DNA of 64,000 nucleotides. It comes from Anastrepha obliqua (lineage: Eukaryota > Arthropoda > Insecta > Diptera > Tephritidae). A program made the position numbers and the translations under genes. Shown in pieces: positions 46,934 to 57,553 of the stretch; within the stretch, counting starts at the first letter, position 1, and every line of letters begins with the position of its first letter. Location of the stretch: the NCBI RefSeq assembly GCF_027943255.1, contig NC_072892.1, positions 17,383,792 through 17,447,791 on the forward strand. Reading direction: 5' to 3'. The notes below the pieces were generated by a model. That model saw nothing but the letters and a program-made list of their open reading frames with translations, did not search any database and was not told the DNA's origin.

Positions 46934-47036
46934 GGGGTACGGTACTCCAGACAGGGCTAGTTTACTGTGGCGGCAGCCCTTGGTTGGGGAAAACCCGTGC
47001 CATTACGGTAACTTAGAACCGGCAGTCATGGGAATG
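46934..47036 (-). mobile_element. Head-only retroposon with 9-bp TSD
   Basis: In minus sense it begins CATTCCCATGACTGCCGG, then TTCTAAGTTACCGTAATGGC, CGGGTTTTCCCC and ends CTGTCTGGAGTACCGTACCCC. It aligns with the LINE head at 2321-2390 (CATTCCCATGGCAGCCGG... CCCTGTCTAGTGAACC). AAATATAGT flanks both sides (46925-46933 and 47037-47045). No CAA tail is present. Confidence 0.7.
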
Positions 47037-47140
47037 AAATATAGTCATTAAGTGCGGTTATTGTCGTGTAATTAGTGGCAGAAGATCAAAATCTTTGAGT
47101 TTTTTATTAATTTTAATCTTTTCTTATGAATTGGAAAATA

Positions 47141-47599
47141 TTGGGTTTGGAGGGAAAAGTTCCGTCGCATTTTAATTCATGTGGCACCCAAACGCTTTGT
47201 TTTAACACAAGCCCAAGAGATTTAATATGATCTCCAACAGTTGTATGATGAATGCCAAACTCCTCTGCAATTTCTCGACTAGTTAAATGTGAATTATTTT
47301 CCAACATGGATCGGAAACCATCATTATCGATCTTGGATGATCATCCAGATCAACCACTCTGTTGGAGGCTCAAATCCTCGGTACGAAATTTGCTAAACCA
47401 TCTTTGACAAGAGCGAATATTTACAATATATTTTCCAAATACCGCACACAAATTTTTACATTTTAGGAATTCATACGAAAAGCAGTGTCGTAAATGCACT
47501 TTATCTACTAGCAAGTTTTCCACGTTAAATCATCAATATTATTTACAAGAAAAATTACCTGCCTATTTAAAACATGACAGAACTTTCCCTCCAACGCAA
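47141..47599 (-). mobile_element. Mariner miniature with HTH remnant and TA flanks
   Basis: A 459-bp element between TA dinucleotides (47139-47140, 47600-47601). Inverted ends are TTGGGTTTGGAGGGAAAAG and, read inward from the right, TTGCGTTGGAGGGAAAG. The minus strand encodes a degraded mariner N-terminus: HLRHCFSYEFLKCKN, NIRSCQRWFSKFRTEDLSL, two stops, then SREIAEEFGIHHTTV (HTH) and KSLGLVLKQSVWVPHELKCD. The frame runs straight into the left terminal repeat, so the whole catalytic domain has been deleted. Confidence 0.85.
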
Positions 47600-47870
47600 T
47601 AATTTCCCGCGCATGTTTTTCACTTTAAATCAGATAATTGATAAACGGTACAAAAGGACTAGTACAGCAGGTAAAAAAAAAAACAAATTCCCAATAACTC
47701 ACTAGCCGCATATTTTTTTCTTTATTTAAAAAAAAAATTTCCTGCCTATTTAAAATATGACAGAACTTTCCCTCCAATCCAATAATTTCCTGCACATGTT
47801 TTTCACATTAAATCAGGTAATGATGAACGGTAAAAAGGACTCCTTTTATATTATAAAGCAGGTAGAAAAA
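47555..47870. repeat. Direct repeat of mariner end plus flank
   Basis: About 110 bp containing CTGCCTATTTAAAA, GACAGAACTTTCCCTCCAA and the following flank (CATGTTTTTCAC, AAATCAG, AAAGGACT) occurs at 47560-47665 and again at 47741-47850. The duplication crosses the TA boundary of the mariner element, so it is a local segmental duplication and not a second insertion. Confidence 0.8.
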
Positions 47871-48940
47871 CACGCGTGGCTTTGCCCATTGCCCCTTAAC
47901 GCTGAAGGACAATCATATTTTTGCGGCCAGAAAAACCAAATTTCGTGTAATAATCGAAAATTATATTTCATTGTTCTTTTTTTTTTTTGTTAATTTAAAC
48001 TATACTTCCTAGTTGGTTCGGGAGATCGCGCAGCGTTCCGATCGTGTGTGCGATAGAGAAATCGTATTCTCTGCGCGAAGACGTCGCATTGGTATTTTTT
48101 AAACCTTAAGTTATGGTGAAAAATTCAGCTGTTGCTTGTTTGCTATGAATTCACCTTGCGACTAGTACGGAAACACATTTTTTAGTTATGTGCGGTATTG
48201 CTCGTTTCTATTGTTTACCCTTTATAGGAAATTTGAACGTCGCTTATCAATAAAAAAAAGAGGTAATTATTTACTTTGAGCCAAGTGGCACTAGAACAAC
48301 AACGTTTTGTACATTTGATTGTCAAAGCAAAGTATTGACAAAGAATGAATTCGCCTTGTTTTGCTCTCGGCTGACAGCCACATGTACACGGCGAATGAAA
48401 CAAAAATAAGTCTGCTGATTTACCATCTTTAATAGATTCACCTTGATATGAGCGGCACATGGAAAAATGTATCAAAAAAAAAAAAAAACTAAGCGGACAC
48501 GTATTGGCCCCAGTATTAAAGATATAAAGAAGCAAATCGTTTTTTTTTACCGTTCAAAAGTTATTACCATAAAACACTTTTATTTATAATGTTGTTTCTT
48601 TCTAGCACTAAAAACGCGAAATGGAATACAATCAGGAGTTGAACTTCGGATTTCTTTACACTTGGTAATATATTTTATAAAAATTGGAAAGTATTGACAA
48701 TCACTTCATTGTTAATTAATGAATTGAGACTGCTTATAAATTTTGTTTAAATGTACATATACATATTTATTTATTTTTTCTTCTTTTCCCACTATCGTTC
48801 ATTTGACAGCTCGTTCCGCACAATTCTTTTTCATGGTATTACAAACGTTTATTTATTATTTACTAAAAAAAAGCTTTGAATAAAAATGTTCAATCAGTAA
48901 AGAGTGTTTATAAGTGAATATTGTTGATTTTCGGTGTTTG
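47871..48940. other. Intergenic, no gene seen
   Basis: AT-rich; 47996-48090 is GC-richer. No domain or terminal repeat recognised. Confidence 0.45.
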
Positions 48941-48942
48941 TA

Positions 48943-49671
48943 AAGGGTTTTCCAAGAACAGGTGTTATTTTGTCATTTTTTGATGTTTGAATAAAAATGG
49001 AACGATACACGCTTAAACAACGCATTTAAATTATTAAAATTCACTATAAAAATTGTGAAAATTTGCGCCGTGCACGTCGCTCAAAAACAGCCGAAAATAT
49101 TGCTATTGTAGCCGAAAGTGTTGAAGAAAACCTGGGGTTGTTCATTCCTCATCGTTCTTGGGAAATAAGCACTCCACAAACCTCATTACACCGTATTTTG
49201 AATAAAGATTTGGGTCTTAAGGCTTATAAAATCCAGTTAACACAAGAACTCAAGTCGGGCGATCACCAACAACGTCGTGTCTTTGCTGATTGGGTCATTG
49301 AAAAGCATGAAAATGATCCGGAATTCCATCGAAAAATCATCTTGAGTGATGAGGCACATTTCCAACTCGGTGGCTTCGTCAACAAGCAAAATTTTCGGAT
49401 CTGGGGCTCAGAAAATCCAAGAGTTATTGTTGAAAAGCCTCTATCCTCAACGTGTGACTGTTTCGTGCGGCGGAGTCATAGGACTTTACTTTTTCGAAAA
49501 TGAAGCTGAAGCAATTTGGTTTTCGAGAGATGATTAACGATTTTTTATGGCCGGAATTGGATGGTATTGATCTGGACAACGTTTATTTTCAACGAGACGA
49601 CGCTGCGTGCCACATAAGCAACGAAAGCATTGATTTTTTATGAAAATAACTCCTCTTATTGGAAAACCCTT
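48943..49671 (+). mobile_element. Mariner-like element, internally deleted, ends intact
   Basis: A 729-bp element flanked by TA (48941-48942 and 49672-49673). Terminal inverted repeats, including the TA, match at 28 of 31 positions (AAGGGTTTTCCA...TGTTATTTT). ATG at 48997 starts MERYTLKQRI, then a stop, then a broken frame with NIAIVAESVEENLG, SLHRILNKDLGLKAYKIQLT, HRKIILSDEAHFQL (first catalytic Asp), NKQNFRIWGSENPRVIVEKP, and after a frameshift YFQRDDAACHIS (second Asp position). It stops at ESIDFL just before the right end, so the segment with the third Asp is missing. Non-autonomous. Confidence 0.88.
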
Positions 49672-49673
49672 TA

Positions 49674-50161
49674 TTATAGTAAGAAACGGCTTTTTTTGAA
49701 ACTTATGCAAACTATTTAATTTTTTAAGTTAAAATTTTCATATTTACTCTTAGTTAAAATTTATAAAAAAAAATATGTATAAATGAAAAAAAGCGTCTGA
49801 TATATGAATTCATTGGTGTGTAATAATTTTTAAATTAAATCCATGCATTTAGCAAAACTTTCGTAACCTAATCCTTAGAGCAGCTTTTTTTTATAAAACA
49901 ATATTTTAATATATGGGAAAGTTTCCCCTTGACGCTTTGTTTACATAAAAGAATATTTTAAAATATTGCAAACTTTCCCCATTTTTTCTGCCTATATATC
50001 TGATCTAATATTAATTAAAGATTCTATTTTTGTATTCTATTTTAATAAGATTTTGTAAATAGCGGTTCCAATAAAGAATATGCCCCCATTCTAAAGCCAA
50101 TCCTATACATAAATATAATAAATTTGACCACCAATATTAATAATAATACATATGCACAGTG
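49674..50161. other. Intergenic, no gene seen
   Basis: AT-rich spacer between the mariner-like and Tc1 elements. No features recognised. Confidence 0.5.
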
Positions 50162-50163
50162 TA

Positions 50164-51604
50164 TCACTAAAGTAAGTATGCAGCGATGATTTCACCATAG
50201 TACAAAGAAATAAAACTCAAAAGTAACACTACGAAAACAAAATACAATTTTATTTATTTTTCAAAGTCTTATATACATATTTACAACAAAAAATAATATA
50301 AAAGTAATTCTTCTTTTAGCCAGATCGGCTTAATATGAAAAAAGTCTTAAAGTCACATCACAAAAATAAGTATGCATTCAATCAAAAACCGAATTCAAGA
50401 AAAATTTTTTAAATTATAATAAACTGTTAATATTTCGTTGGATAGCCTTTACTCTTGCTGACAGCTTTTAACCGCGATGACATAGAGTTTACCAGGTTCT
50501 GAGTCACAGAAGTTGGAATCTTTCCCCATTCCTCCATAAGTGCTTTCTTTAGGTCATCTTTGCCATTTATTTTATGTTTCCTTATTTGTCTGGCAAGATG
50601 TTCCCACAAATGTTCAATGACATTCAAATCTGGCGATTGAGGTGGTGTTTTTAATTGCTGTGGTGTGTTATACAGCAGCCATTCTCTCACAACTAGAGCA
50701 GTTTGCTTGGGGTCATTGTCCTGTTGGAAGACAAATGATCGCTCAAGCCCCAATTTTAATGCACTTTGCTTCAAATTATCCTTCAAAATGTTGAGATAAA
50801 CAGTTTTGTCCATTATCCCTTCAATCACAACCAGATTTCCTACACCAGAAGCCGCCATAAAACCCCCTATCATTATTGAACCGCCACCATGTTTAACTGT
50901 GCCGGTCATGTTTTGAGGATCGAGCTCTGAATTTACTTTTCTCCATACTTTTTCTCGTCCGTCGGAACCAAAAATATTAAATTTACTCTCGTCAGAGAAA
51001 TTAACCGTATTTCAAAAGTTTTGGTCTTTGGTTTCGTGCAGTTTTACAAATTCAAGTCTTTTATTTCTGTTAGTACTATTTACAAACGGCTTTTTACGGA
51101 TGTTCCGACCATGGAAACCAGCAGTATACAAAGCACGACGAATGGTTTGGGGGTTAGAAGTCTTGCCAGTTTCTTTTTCCATTTCAGCCTGTATTTTAGG
51201 GGCACTCGTTTTGGGGTTTTTCTGTACCTTTCGTACAATTATCCTGCGTTCCTGCTCCGTGAAAATTTTCGGGCGACCAGTTCTTGGTTGGTTCTTGGTA
51301 TTACCTTCTCTTTTAAATTTTTCAATAATTTTTTGTACCGTGGCGTTGCTTTTATTAACATCTTTTGCAATTTGGCGTTGGCTTTTATTATCTTTGTACA
51401 ATTTTATTATTAAATCCTTCATATCTTGTGAAAGTTCTTTGCCTCGAGGAGCCATGACCAAAATTTTAGCTTGAATTCACTTTATAACTTTAAAAATAAT
51501 TCGCGCTTACACAACGAAACAAATTTGATGGTTTTTGTCGCAAATAAATCACATTAAGACTAACGAAATACACAAATTTGCGAACTGCATACATACTTTT
51601 GTTA
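50164..51604 (-). mobile_element. Near-complete Tc1-family element
   Basis: About 1.44 kb with inverted ends TCACTAAAGTAAGTATGCAG (50164-50183) and, read inward from the right, TAACAAAAGTATGTATGCAG (17 of 20). TA lies at 50162-50163 and 51605-51606. A further AAATAAGTATGCATTC at about 50363 looks like a subterminal repeat. It carries the transposase frame at 50427-51455. The exact outer edge on the left could extend a few bases further (ACAGTG). Confidence 0.8.
50427..51455 (-). pseudogene. Tc1-like transposase (DD34E) with one nonsense codon
   Basis: From ATG at 51455-51453, 342 residues, the normal length for Tc1-family transposases. An N-terminal paired-like DNA-binding domain has HTH regions at about 8-55 (SQRQIAKDVNKSNATVQKII) and 64-120, separated by a GRPK hook at 60-63. 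The catalytic triad is D155 (NFSDESKF), D246 (FVFQQDNDPK) and E281 (SPDLNVIEHLWE), with 34 residues between the last two. The reading frame is open throughout except codon 148, TGA, where relatives usually have Trp (one TGG-to-TGA change). The usual W of the VMVWG motif is also replaced (IMIGGF). The enzyme cuts and pastes the element at TA. As it stands it is truncated before the catalytic core unless read through. Confidence 0.92.
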
Positions 51605-51612
51605 TATGATTT

Positions 51613-54600
51613 TTACCATTTCCTACGTAATGACGCCAGACAAGATAACGGAACAATATGTCGGCATCGTGTCTTTTATATTCTTGTTAGGGATTCTGCA
51701 TAGCAATTACATACATACATTTGATAAAAATATGTCGAATTATTTTGGGAATAAATTCACATATTCGGCTGTTAATCATGGTACATACTTACTTTATATA
51801 TCGCTTCATTTCAATAGAATGGCAATACCCAACAAACTTTGTATACATTTTTTTATTTAGAATAAATTTATACAAGTGATTGCCAATATTTACCGAATTT
51901 GTTTCGTGAATCCAGATAATATATTATACTATGTAGAAGGAAGTGAAGTTTGACCCCTAAGTATATTTACTTTCGTGTATATAGTCAGAGAAAAGAGCAA
52001 CATTATAAGTGTTTTTTTGTTAACCCCTTGAACGACAATTTATTTTCACTGCTCTGGCAGACGATTTAATTTTCTTAGCTTTAGTTTTGTTGCAATTATT
52101 ATTATTAAAAATAATATGTTTCACACATTTACATGAATATTTATTGTTAAAACATATACATATATATATTGTCAGTTTGTTCACGAAACATTTTGACGAG
52201 CTGGACTCGCCATTTCCATTCAAGAGGTTAATTACTTTTGAACTTATTTTGGCATTTTTGAATGCCTAATCCTTATTACTGTTACAACTACCATTAATTT
52301 ACACGTTTTTCTAAACTTCCATGACTATTTTCTTGCAATAACGATCAATTATCGCATTCACTGAACTGTTAAGCAGCCATTGCAGAGAAGAGCGTAGAAG
52401 AAAAAAAAAACATGAACAAACCAAAGAAACAATGTTGCTCTATCAAAAACTGGATTTTATGGGGTATTCGTTTTTTTAGGTGCGGCCGAAGGAGTTCTAC
52501 GTAAAAATTCTAAGGGCAGTGTAGCTGAAGTAGACCTGATTTTCACTTTTAGTTTTTTGAAACGTGGCCGAAGGCTACCCAGGAGGAAAGTTCACAAAAA
52601 TTATCGTAGACGGAGTTCAACTGATGAGGGCTACTGCGTACATGGAAAAAAGTTCTGCATATAAATTCTTTGCCTTCATTCACTAAAAAAAAATGAAAAC
52701 GTAAATAAAACTTATGGAAATTTGGCCCTTTTTCTAAGGGCCTCGATAGACCTACAGCAGGTCTCGATGGTTGGGAGTCACATTTTTAGAAATGGCAGTT
52801 CATACGCTATTAAAAAATTGTGTAGAAAGGTGCAACGTCACATTGCCTTTCACCCACCGGCCCATTAATTGTCGACCATATAGAAATGTTTTCCCAGTGA
52901 AATATTACTGTTGCGTATTTAGTGATAGAAAAAAGCAACATACAAGTTTTTTTCTTAACAATTTTTGAACGGAAAAAAACTAATTCGCTCCTTCGATTAT
53001 TAATGCTGAGTCCAATACGCATCGATTTTTTTCAATCCATTTTTCCATATGCACCACAAACTCGATAATTGCCATATAAATAATATAAAATTTAATTTAA
53101 TTTATACTCACTTTTCGTTTTGTAAACCTTTCCACCGCACTTTTCTATTTGGCTGTTGCACTGCAATATTTTCACTTTGTGGAGCGTATTCGTGTTTGTT
53201 TTTTTTGTAAACTCACAAATGGTTCTATTGCTCTCACTCTATCGTGTACTAAATTCCAGTTATGTCTGCGATTCGTGGTGTGTCGTTTCTTATACATATG
53301 TAGTTGTTTTGTATACGAACGCACAATGGCTGGCAATTAACGATTTTCCTTAATTTTCGTCGAATGGAAAAATTTCAAGAATTTTTCTTTCTACCCACTT
53401 TACGGAATATGGAAAACTTACTTTCGTTTAGATATGTTTAATTTTCAAAATTACAGAAAGTTGCCTGCACTATGCGCTACATTTGAGTTTTCGGTATTAG
53501 AAACGTGGACACCCCGAATTGCCTTCTTTTTTGATCTTTTTTCACTTACAACTGCCTTTAAATTTAATAGGTGAATTTTAAAACTGAGTTAAACCAAAGA
53601 AAACGCTCTGTTATTTGAACTTTCTTTTAAAGCTTAATCTAACGTATCAAAGAGTAATGTTCCTGCTTTCCAAATCCGCACCGATCTTTCACAGCTCTTT
53701 AACCACACAAGGTTTAACGTTGCTTGGGCTATAATCGCAGAAGCCGATACCAAGTATTGATATTTGTTACGATTTTGCACTTATATTTTTCGATTTTTTT
53801 TTTTTTTTTGTTTTTTTTTTTTGATAAATTATTTTCTATTTCAGTTGTTTATATGGTGTAGTTTAAACGTACCCAACTATTGTTAATGGTTTCTCACACT
53901 TTTGTTGCTAACCACTTGTGTAAAAATGCCGTTTTGTCAGATTTTTCACATTTGAACAGCACAGCTTCGATGCATCGATAGTCACGCGGTTCCAAAAACG
54001 ACAACTTAAAACAATAGCGAGTTAAAAACAGATAGGTTATAGTTTATATTTTGATTTTCAACTATTTCATTCTTCTGATAACTTCAATCGTTGTACTTTT
54101 ATATTATTTACAATATCAATCCTTGCAAATTTAATTTCTTCGACTCCTTCCACGATTAGATTTTCGCGAAACTTATCTTGAGCAGCGTCAAGTAATGAAT
54201 ATCGAATCAAATTAACACAAATTGGCTATTTGTTTTCCCAAACAATATTTTCACTATTTTACAATTTTTCTCTTTAATGCAATTACTTGCTTCACTTGTG
54301 TGGTTTTCGCGTTTTAACACGCCTTCTCCGATCTTAACATCATCACTACTCTTTCCAAACTTAAATTACAACTCATTATGATACAGCCCGTCTTTTAAAC
54401 ACCTATTTTCCACCGAAGCGCTACCAATTTAGCAGGGAATTTAACAATTCCCCACACTAAATCACCACTATATATAACGGGATTTTTTACAGAAACTGGG
54501 TAATTTTAATTAAAGCGAGATAAAGTGGCAGGCCTTATTTAGTGTCGCCTTCACACTCATAGTTTATTGACAATTTACAGAGCACATCAGTTTCTCTCTT

Positions 54601-55845
54601 TTCAATACGTGCGCTTTCTACTATTTTCTAAGTGCCCTGTTAGCCAAGACTTAAATAACTTAATTTTCGTAGAAGCGTAAAGATAATTACTCAGCATGTC
54701 ATCAGGATTGCATGAGCGATTATTCGAAAGTTTTCCTTATAATATCTAAGTGCCTGAACCTAATTTAAAAATTATTATACACAAATGTTGTAAATATATC
54801 AGCCTTTTGATTTGTAGTATTTTTTATAAGTGAGGACTAAGAATTGACACAAATATTTAACGTTGAAGAGGCTTAATTTTTGCATATGTTTTAAAAAATG
54901 CCATATTCACGCTTATTTTACTTTAACATGAACAGTATTCACTTATAAACATTCTTTTTTGATTGAGCATTTGATTTAAGAAAGTTTTTTACAAAATAAT
55001 TCTCTATATTTAATTAATATTTTTTTATTACAAATCTTCTTGTAAACGTTTGTTGTACTGTGAAAATTAAACGAAGGGGACGAATTGTCAAATGAACGGT
55101 ATTAAGCCATAGCCTAGACAGACGGCAGCGTTAATCGGGATTAACGACTTGATTCAGAATTATCTCAGGAGCTAAATGCAACTAATGCGGATTAGAGGAA
55201 TTTTCGATGGCAGAATTGCCGAAAAACGACAGTTAATATCTATTGTGAATGAAAAATAATGAAACTTTTAAGGAGAAGAAGAAGTGAGACTGGATGCCAT
55301 GTTAGCTTGCACTAACGCGTTCGAAATTATATTAATTGTTTTGCAGTTTGAGAAATTGGCTTTTAAGATTTTTTTAATAAATAATTATTTCTTAGTATCA
55401 GAATAAAATAAAATATTGAGCAATTTGTAGTCCAAATTTTGGACTGACGTTTTTTTTTATTTTTTTGAATATAAATCTATAAAATATATATATGTATGTA
55501 ACGATAAAACAACATTTTCATAAATATTATGTATATTAAATGCTTGCTAGTTTCAACAATAATTTCAGTACGCTTTTCCTGGGATTCTATGGGGACCTTT
55601 GGAGGTTGGGACTTTCATAGTTAGAATGGTGGGTTCTTCCTCTTTCCAATGGAGGTGTATGCCCCCCAGCTGTTTACATGAAATAATTTTTAGGTAAATA
55701 GGAGTTTGGTATTTACCACCTGAAATGGAGTTAAAACGAGAAGTAATAACATTTAGTATAACAAACGCCTTTACCATTCCAAAAATTGTGTAATATTTAT
55801 TTTATCCATTTTATCATTTATTATATTAATAACAATATATATTAA
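51613..55845. other. Intergenic; one dispersed-repeat patch
   Basis: 4.2 kb without a gene I can support. 52480-52660 contains GGTGCGGCCGAAGGAGTTC, GTGGCCGAAGGCTACCC and CAACTGATGAGGGCTACTGCG, related to 14380-14440, so a dispersed repeat. A long T-run at 53798-53823 could be the A-tail of an old retroposon. 55090-55330 and 55565-55780 are GC-richer but unassigned. Confidence 0.45.
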
Positions 55846-56440
55846 AAGAAGCCGCTGGTCTAGCCACCGATAACCTCTGTGTCACCCTCAGGGAGGAAGG
55901 CATTGATATCTGCTTGATCCAAGAACCCTGGGTTCTGCAGTCTAAGATCATGGGCCTCCAGAGCAAACACTACGATATTTTCTATGCCCAGTCGAAAGGT
56001 AAACCTAGGGCTTGCATTCTCGTTAATAATACTATTAATGCCTTTGGATTTCTCATTTCAGCTCACCAGACGTGGTTTCTGCATACATGTCCCACAAAAA
56101 AAAAATGCTTTCTACTCCTAAAAATCTATGTTCTCAATCTCTATCTGCGATCCCTTAAGAGACATGGCAGTTAGCACCGTATTTCTCTGAACCTCGCACA
56201 GATCTGTCTATCCGCAACCCGGTCATCGGCACCCTGACTATTGTTAAAGGGGAATTGCACAACATGTTTCTCAGAAAAGCGCAGAAAAGATGGAGTTCCA
56301 CTTCTTCGTGTGCTGTTTCGAAAACGCTTTGGTTGCAGTACAATTTACGCAGGACTCTGAGTAATAGGGACTCCACGCCATCCAGAAAAGCTAGGTTTAC
56401 CATTTAATTCCCATTGCAGAAGTTGTGGGGACATTTCAGA
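55846..56440 (+). pseudogene. LINE with endonuclease start joined to C-terminal end
   Basis: The frame from 55849 reads AAGLATDNLCVTLREEGIDI, then CLIQEPWVLQSKIMGLQSKH, the start of an apurinic-type endonuclease domain with the catalytic QEPW. The next part, AQSKGKPRACILVNN, decays near 56070. From about 56215 another frame gives RWSSTSSCAVSKTLWLQYNL, RRTL, a stop, and LPFNSHCRSCGD, a pattern from the C-terminal (RNase H and zinc finger) end of I/R1-type LINEs. The middle (rest of endonuclease, all RT) is missing. TTGTTGTTGTAGCAA at about 56446 resembles other retroposon tails here, in reverse orientation. Confidence 0.7.
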
Positions 56441-57080
56441 GACTGTTATTGTTGTTGTAGCAATTTCTCTGTAAATTTCCGGGTTTGGGCAGCTATACGA
56501 TTATCCCTGGATGCTGCTTTCTTCCACAGCCTGGGTAGTGCGCCAACTTAACTCCCATCAATCTTCTCCATCAAATTAACAGCTCTGGTTGGCTGTAGAC
56601 ATATGCTTGTTGGAGTTCTCATAATGGTATCAAAACAGCGATTTAGTGCTACTTGAGGAGTGCCAGACTTACCTGCCCAATATAGATATTTTCTCGAGTA
56701 AAATTGAAGTTGTGCTTATGAGTTTATTCTACATACAACTGAAAAATTTGGATAAGATCCGTTTAAATTTTACAATAATTTCCAACTACTGCTGAATATA
56801 ACTTGCACCTCCTTAAGATTTGAGACTCAACGGATCGCTAACTAATTAGAATAAACACAGTTATAAATGATTTACATGTAAGTTTGTACAATTGTATGTT
56901 ATGAAAGACAAATAGTACCAATATATCTTAAAAATTTTCATATTAAAAATCGATATCTTAATTTAAAATATATACAAATTTTTAAATTCAAATAAAGGCA
57001 CAAAGATTTTAATAATATAAATCAAGTATTTATTCCAGGATGCAGCATTTCTAATTATCTGGCCACTAGAAATTTTGTAT
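56441..57080. other. Intergenic, no gene seen
   Basis: AT-rich spacer with the TTGTTGTTGTAGC motif near its start; nothing else recognised. Confidence 0.45.
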
Positions 57081-57473
57081 TTATGTGTTGTTTTTTTCGT
57101 TGAGCGCATCAAGCACCCAGGCACCAAATTTCTTAGTGAATCCCAATGAATGAAGGTGATTGAGAATCGTTTTATGATCGCAGTTCATTTTTTTAGCCAA
57201 TTCATGACTGGTTTGGCGACCGTTCTCCTTAACAAGTGATTTGAGATGTTCTTCATCGAATTCAGAAGGCCTTCCGCTGCGGGGCGTGTCATCGACGTCA
57301 AAGTTACCATTTTTGAACTTTGCAAACCATTTCCTTGCTGTAGATCCGCTTATGACACCTTCTCCATACACTTCGCAAATGTCCCGGGCTGCTTCGGCAG
57401 CTTTTTGGCCTCGAAGAAAAGCAAAGAAGAGCAGGTGTCGAAAATGGTTATTTTTGCCTCCTGGGTATTCCAT
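57081..57473 (-). CDS. Mariner-type DNA-binding-domain protein, possible domesticated gene
   Basis: From ATG 57473-57471 the frame encodes 130 residues. It is essentially only the mariner N-terminal DNA-binding domain: FRHLLFFAFLRGQKAAEAAR (about 11-30), DICEVYGEGVISGSTARKWF with FKNGNFDVDDTPRSGRPSEF as the linker, and a second HTH with TSHELAKKMNCDHKTILNHL, ending KKFGAWVLDALNEKN. No stop or frameshift lies within, unlike every other mariner copy here. The catalytic domain is absent; after the stop no mariner similarity continues. Seven bases upstream is a splice acceptor of a 73-bp intron (57481-57553). It may be a truncated transposon or a recruited DNA-binding protein; the intact frame and splice sites favour keeping it as a gene candidate. 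Confidence 0.55.
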   Translation of the reverse strand: MEYPGGKNNHFRHLLFFAFLRGQKAAEAARDICEVYGEGVISGSTARKWFAKFKNGNFDVDDTPRSGRPSEFDEEHLKSLVKENGRQTSHELAKKMNCDHKTILNHLHSLGFTKKFGAWVLDALNEKNNT

Positions 57474-57480
57474 TTCTAAG

Positions 57481-57553
57481 CTGCAAAACAAATAATTAAA
57501 TAACTCAAAAATACAATACAATACAAAAAGAGTTCTATCGAATGAATACTTAC
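57481..57553 (-). other. Predicted intron upstream of the mariner-domain ORF
   Basis: Minus strand: donor GGCAAAGG|GTAAGT at 57553-57548 and acceptor TTTGTTTTGCAG ending at 57481, 73 bp apart, matching fly short introns. Splicing joins the upstream frame (which has an ATG at 57725) to an in-frame TAG just before ATG 57473, so the upstream exon would act as 5' UTR with an upstream ORF. Confidence 0.5.

Noticed and set aside
51021..51474. Plus-strand ORFs of 130 and 148 residues
   Set aside because: They are antisense to the Tc1 transposase and rich in Phe, Ile and Leu without a domain.
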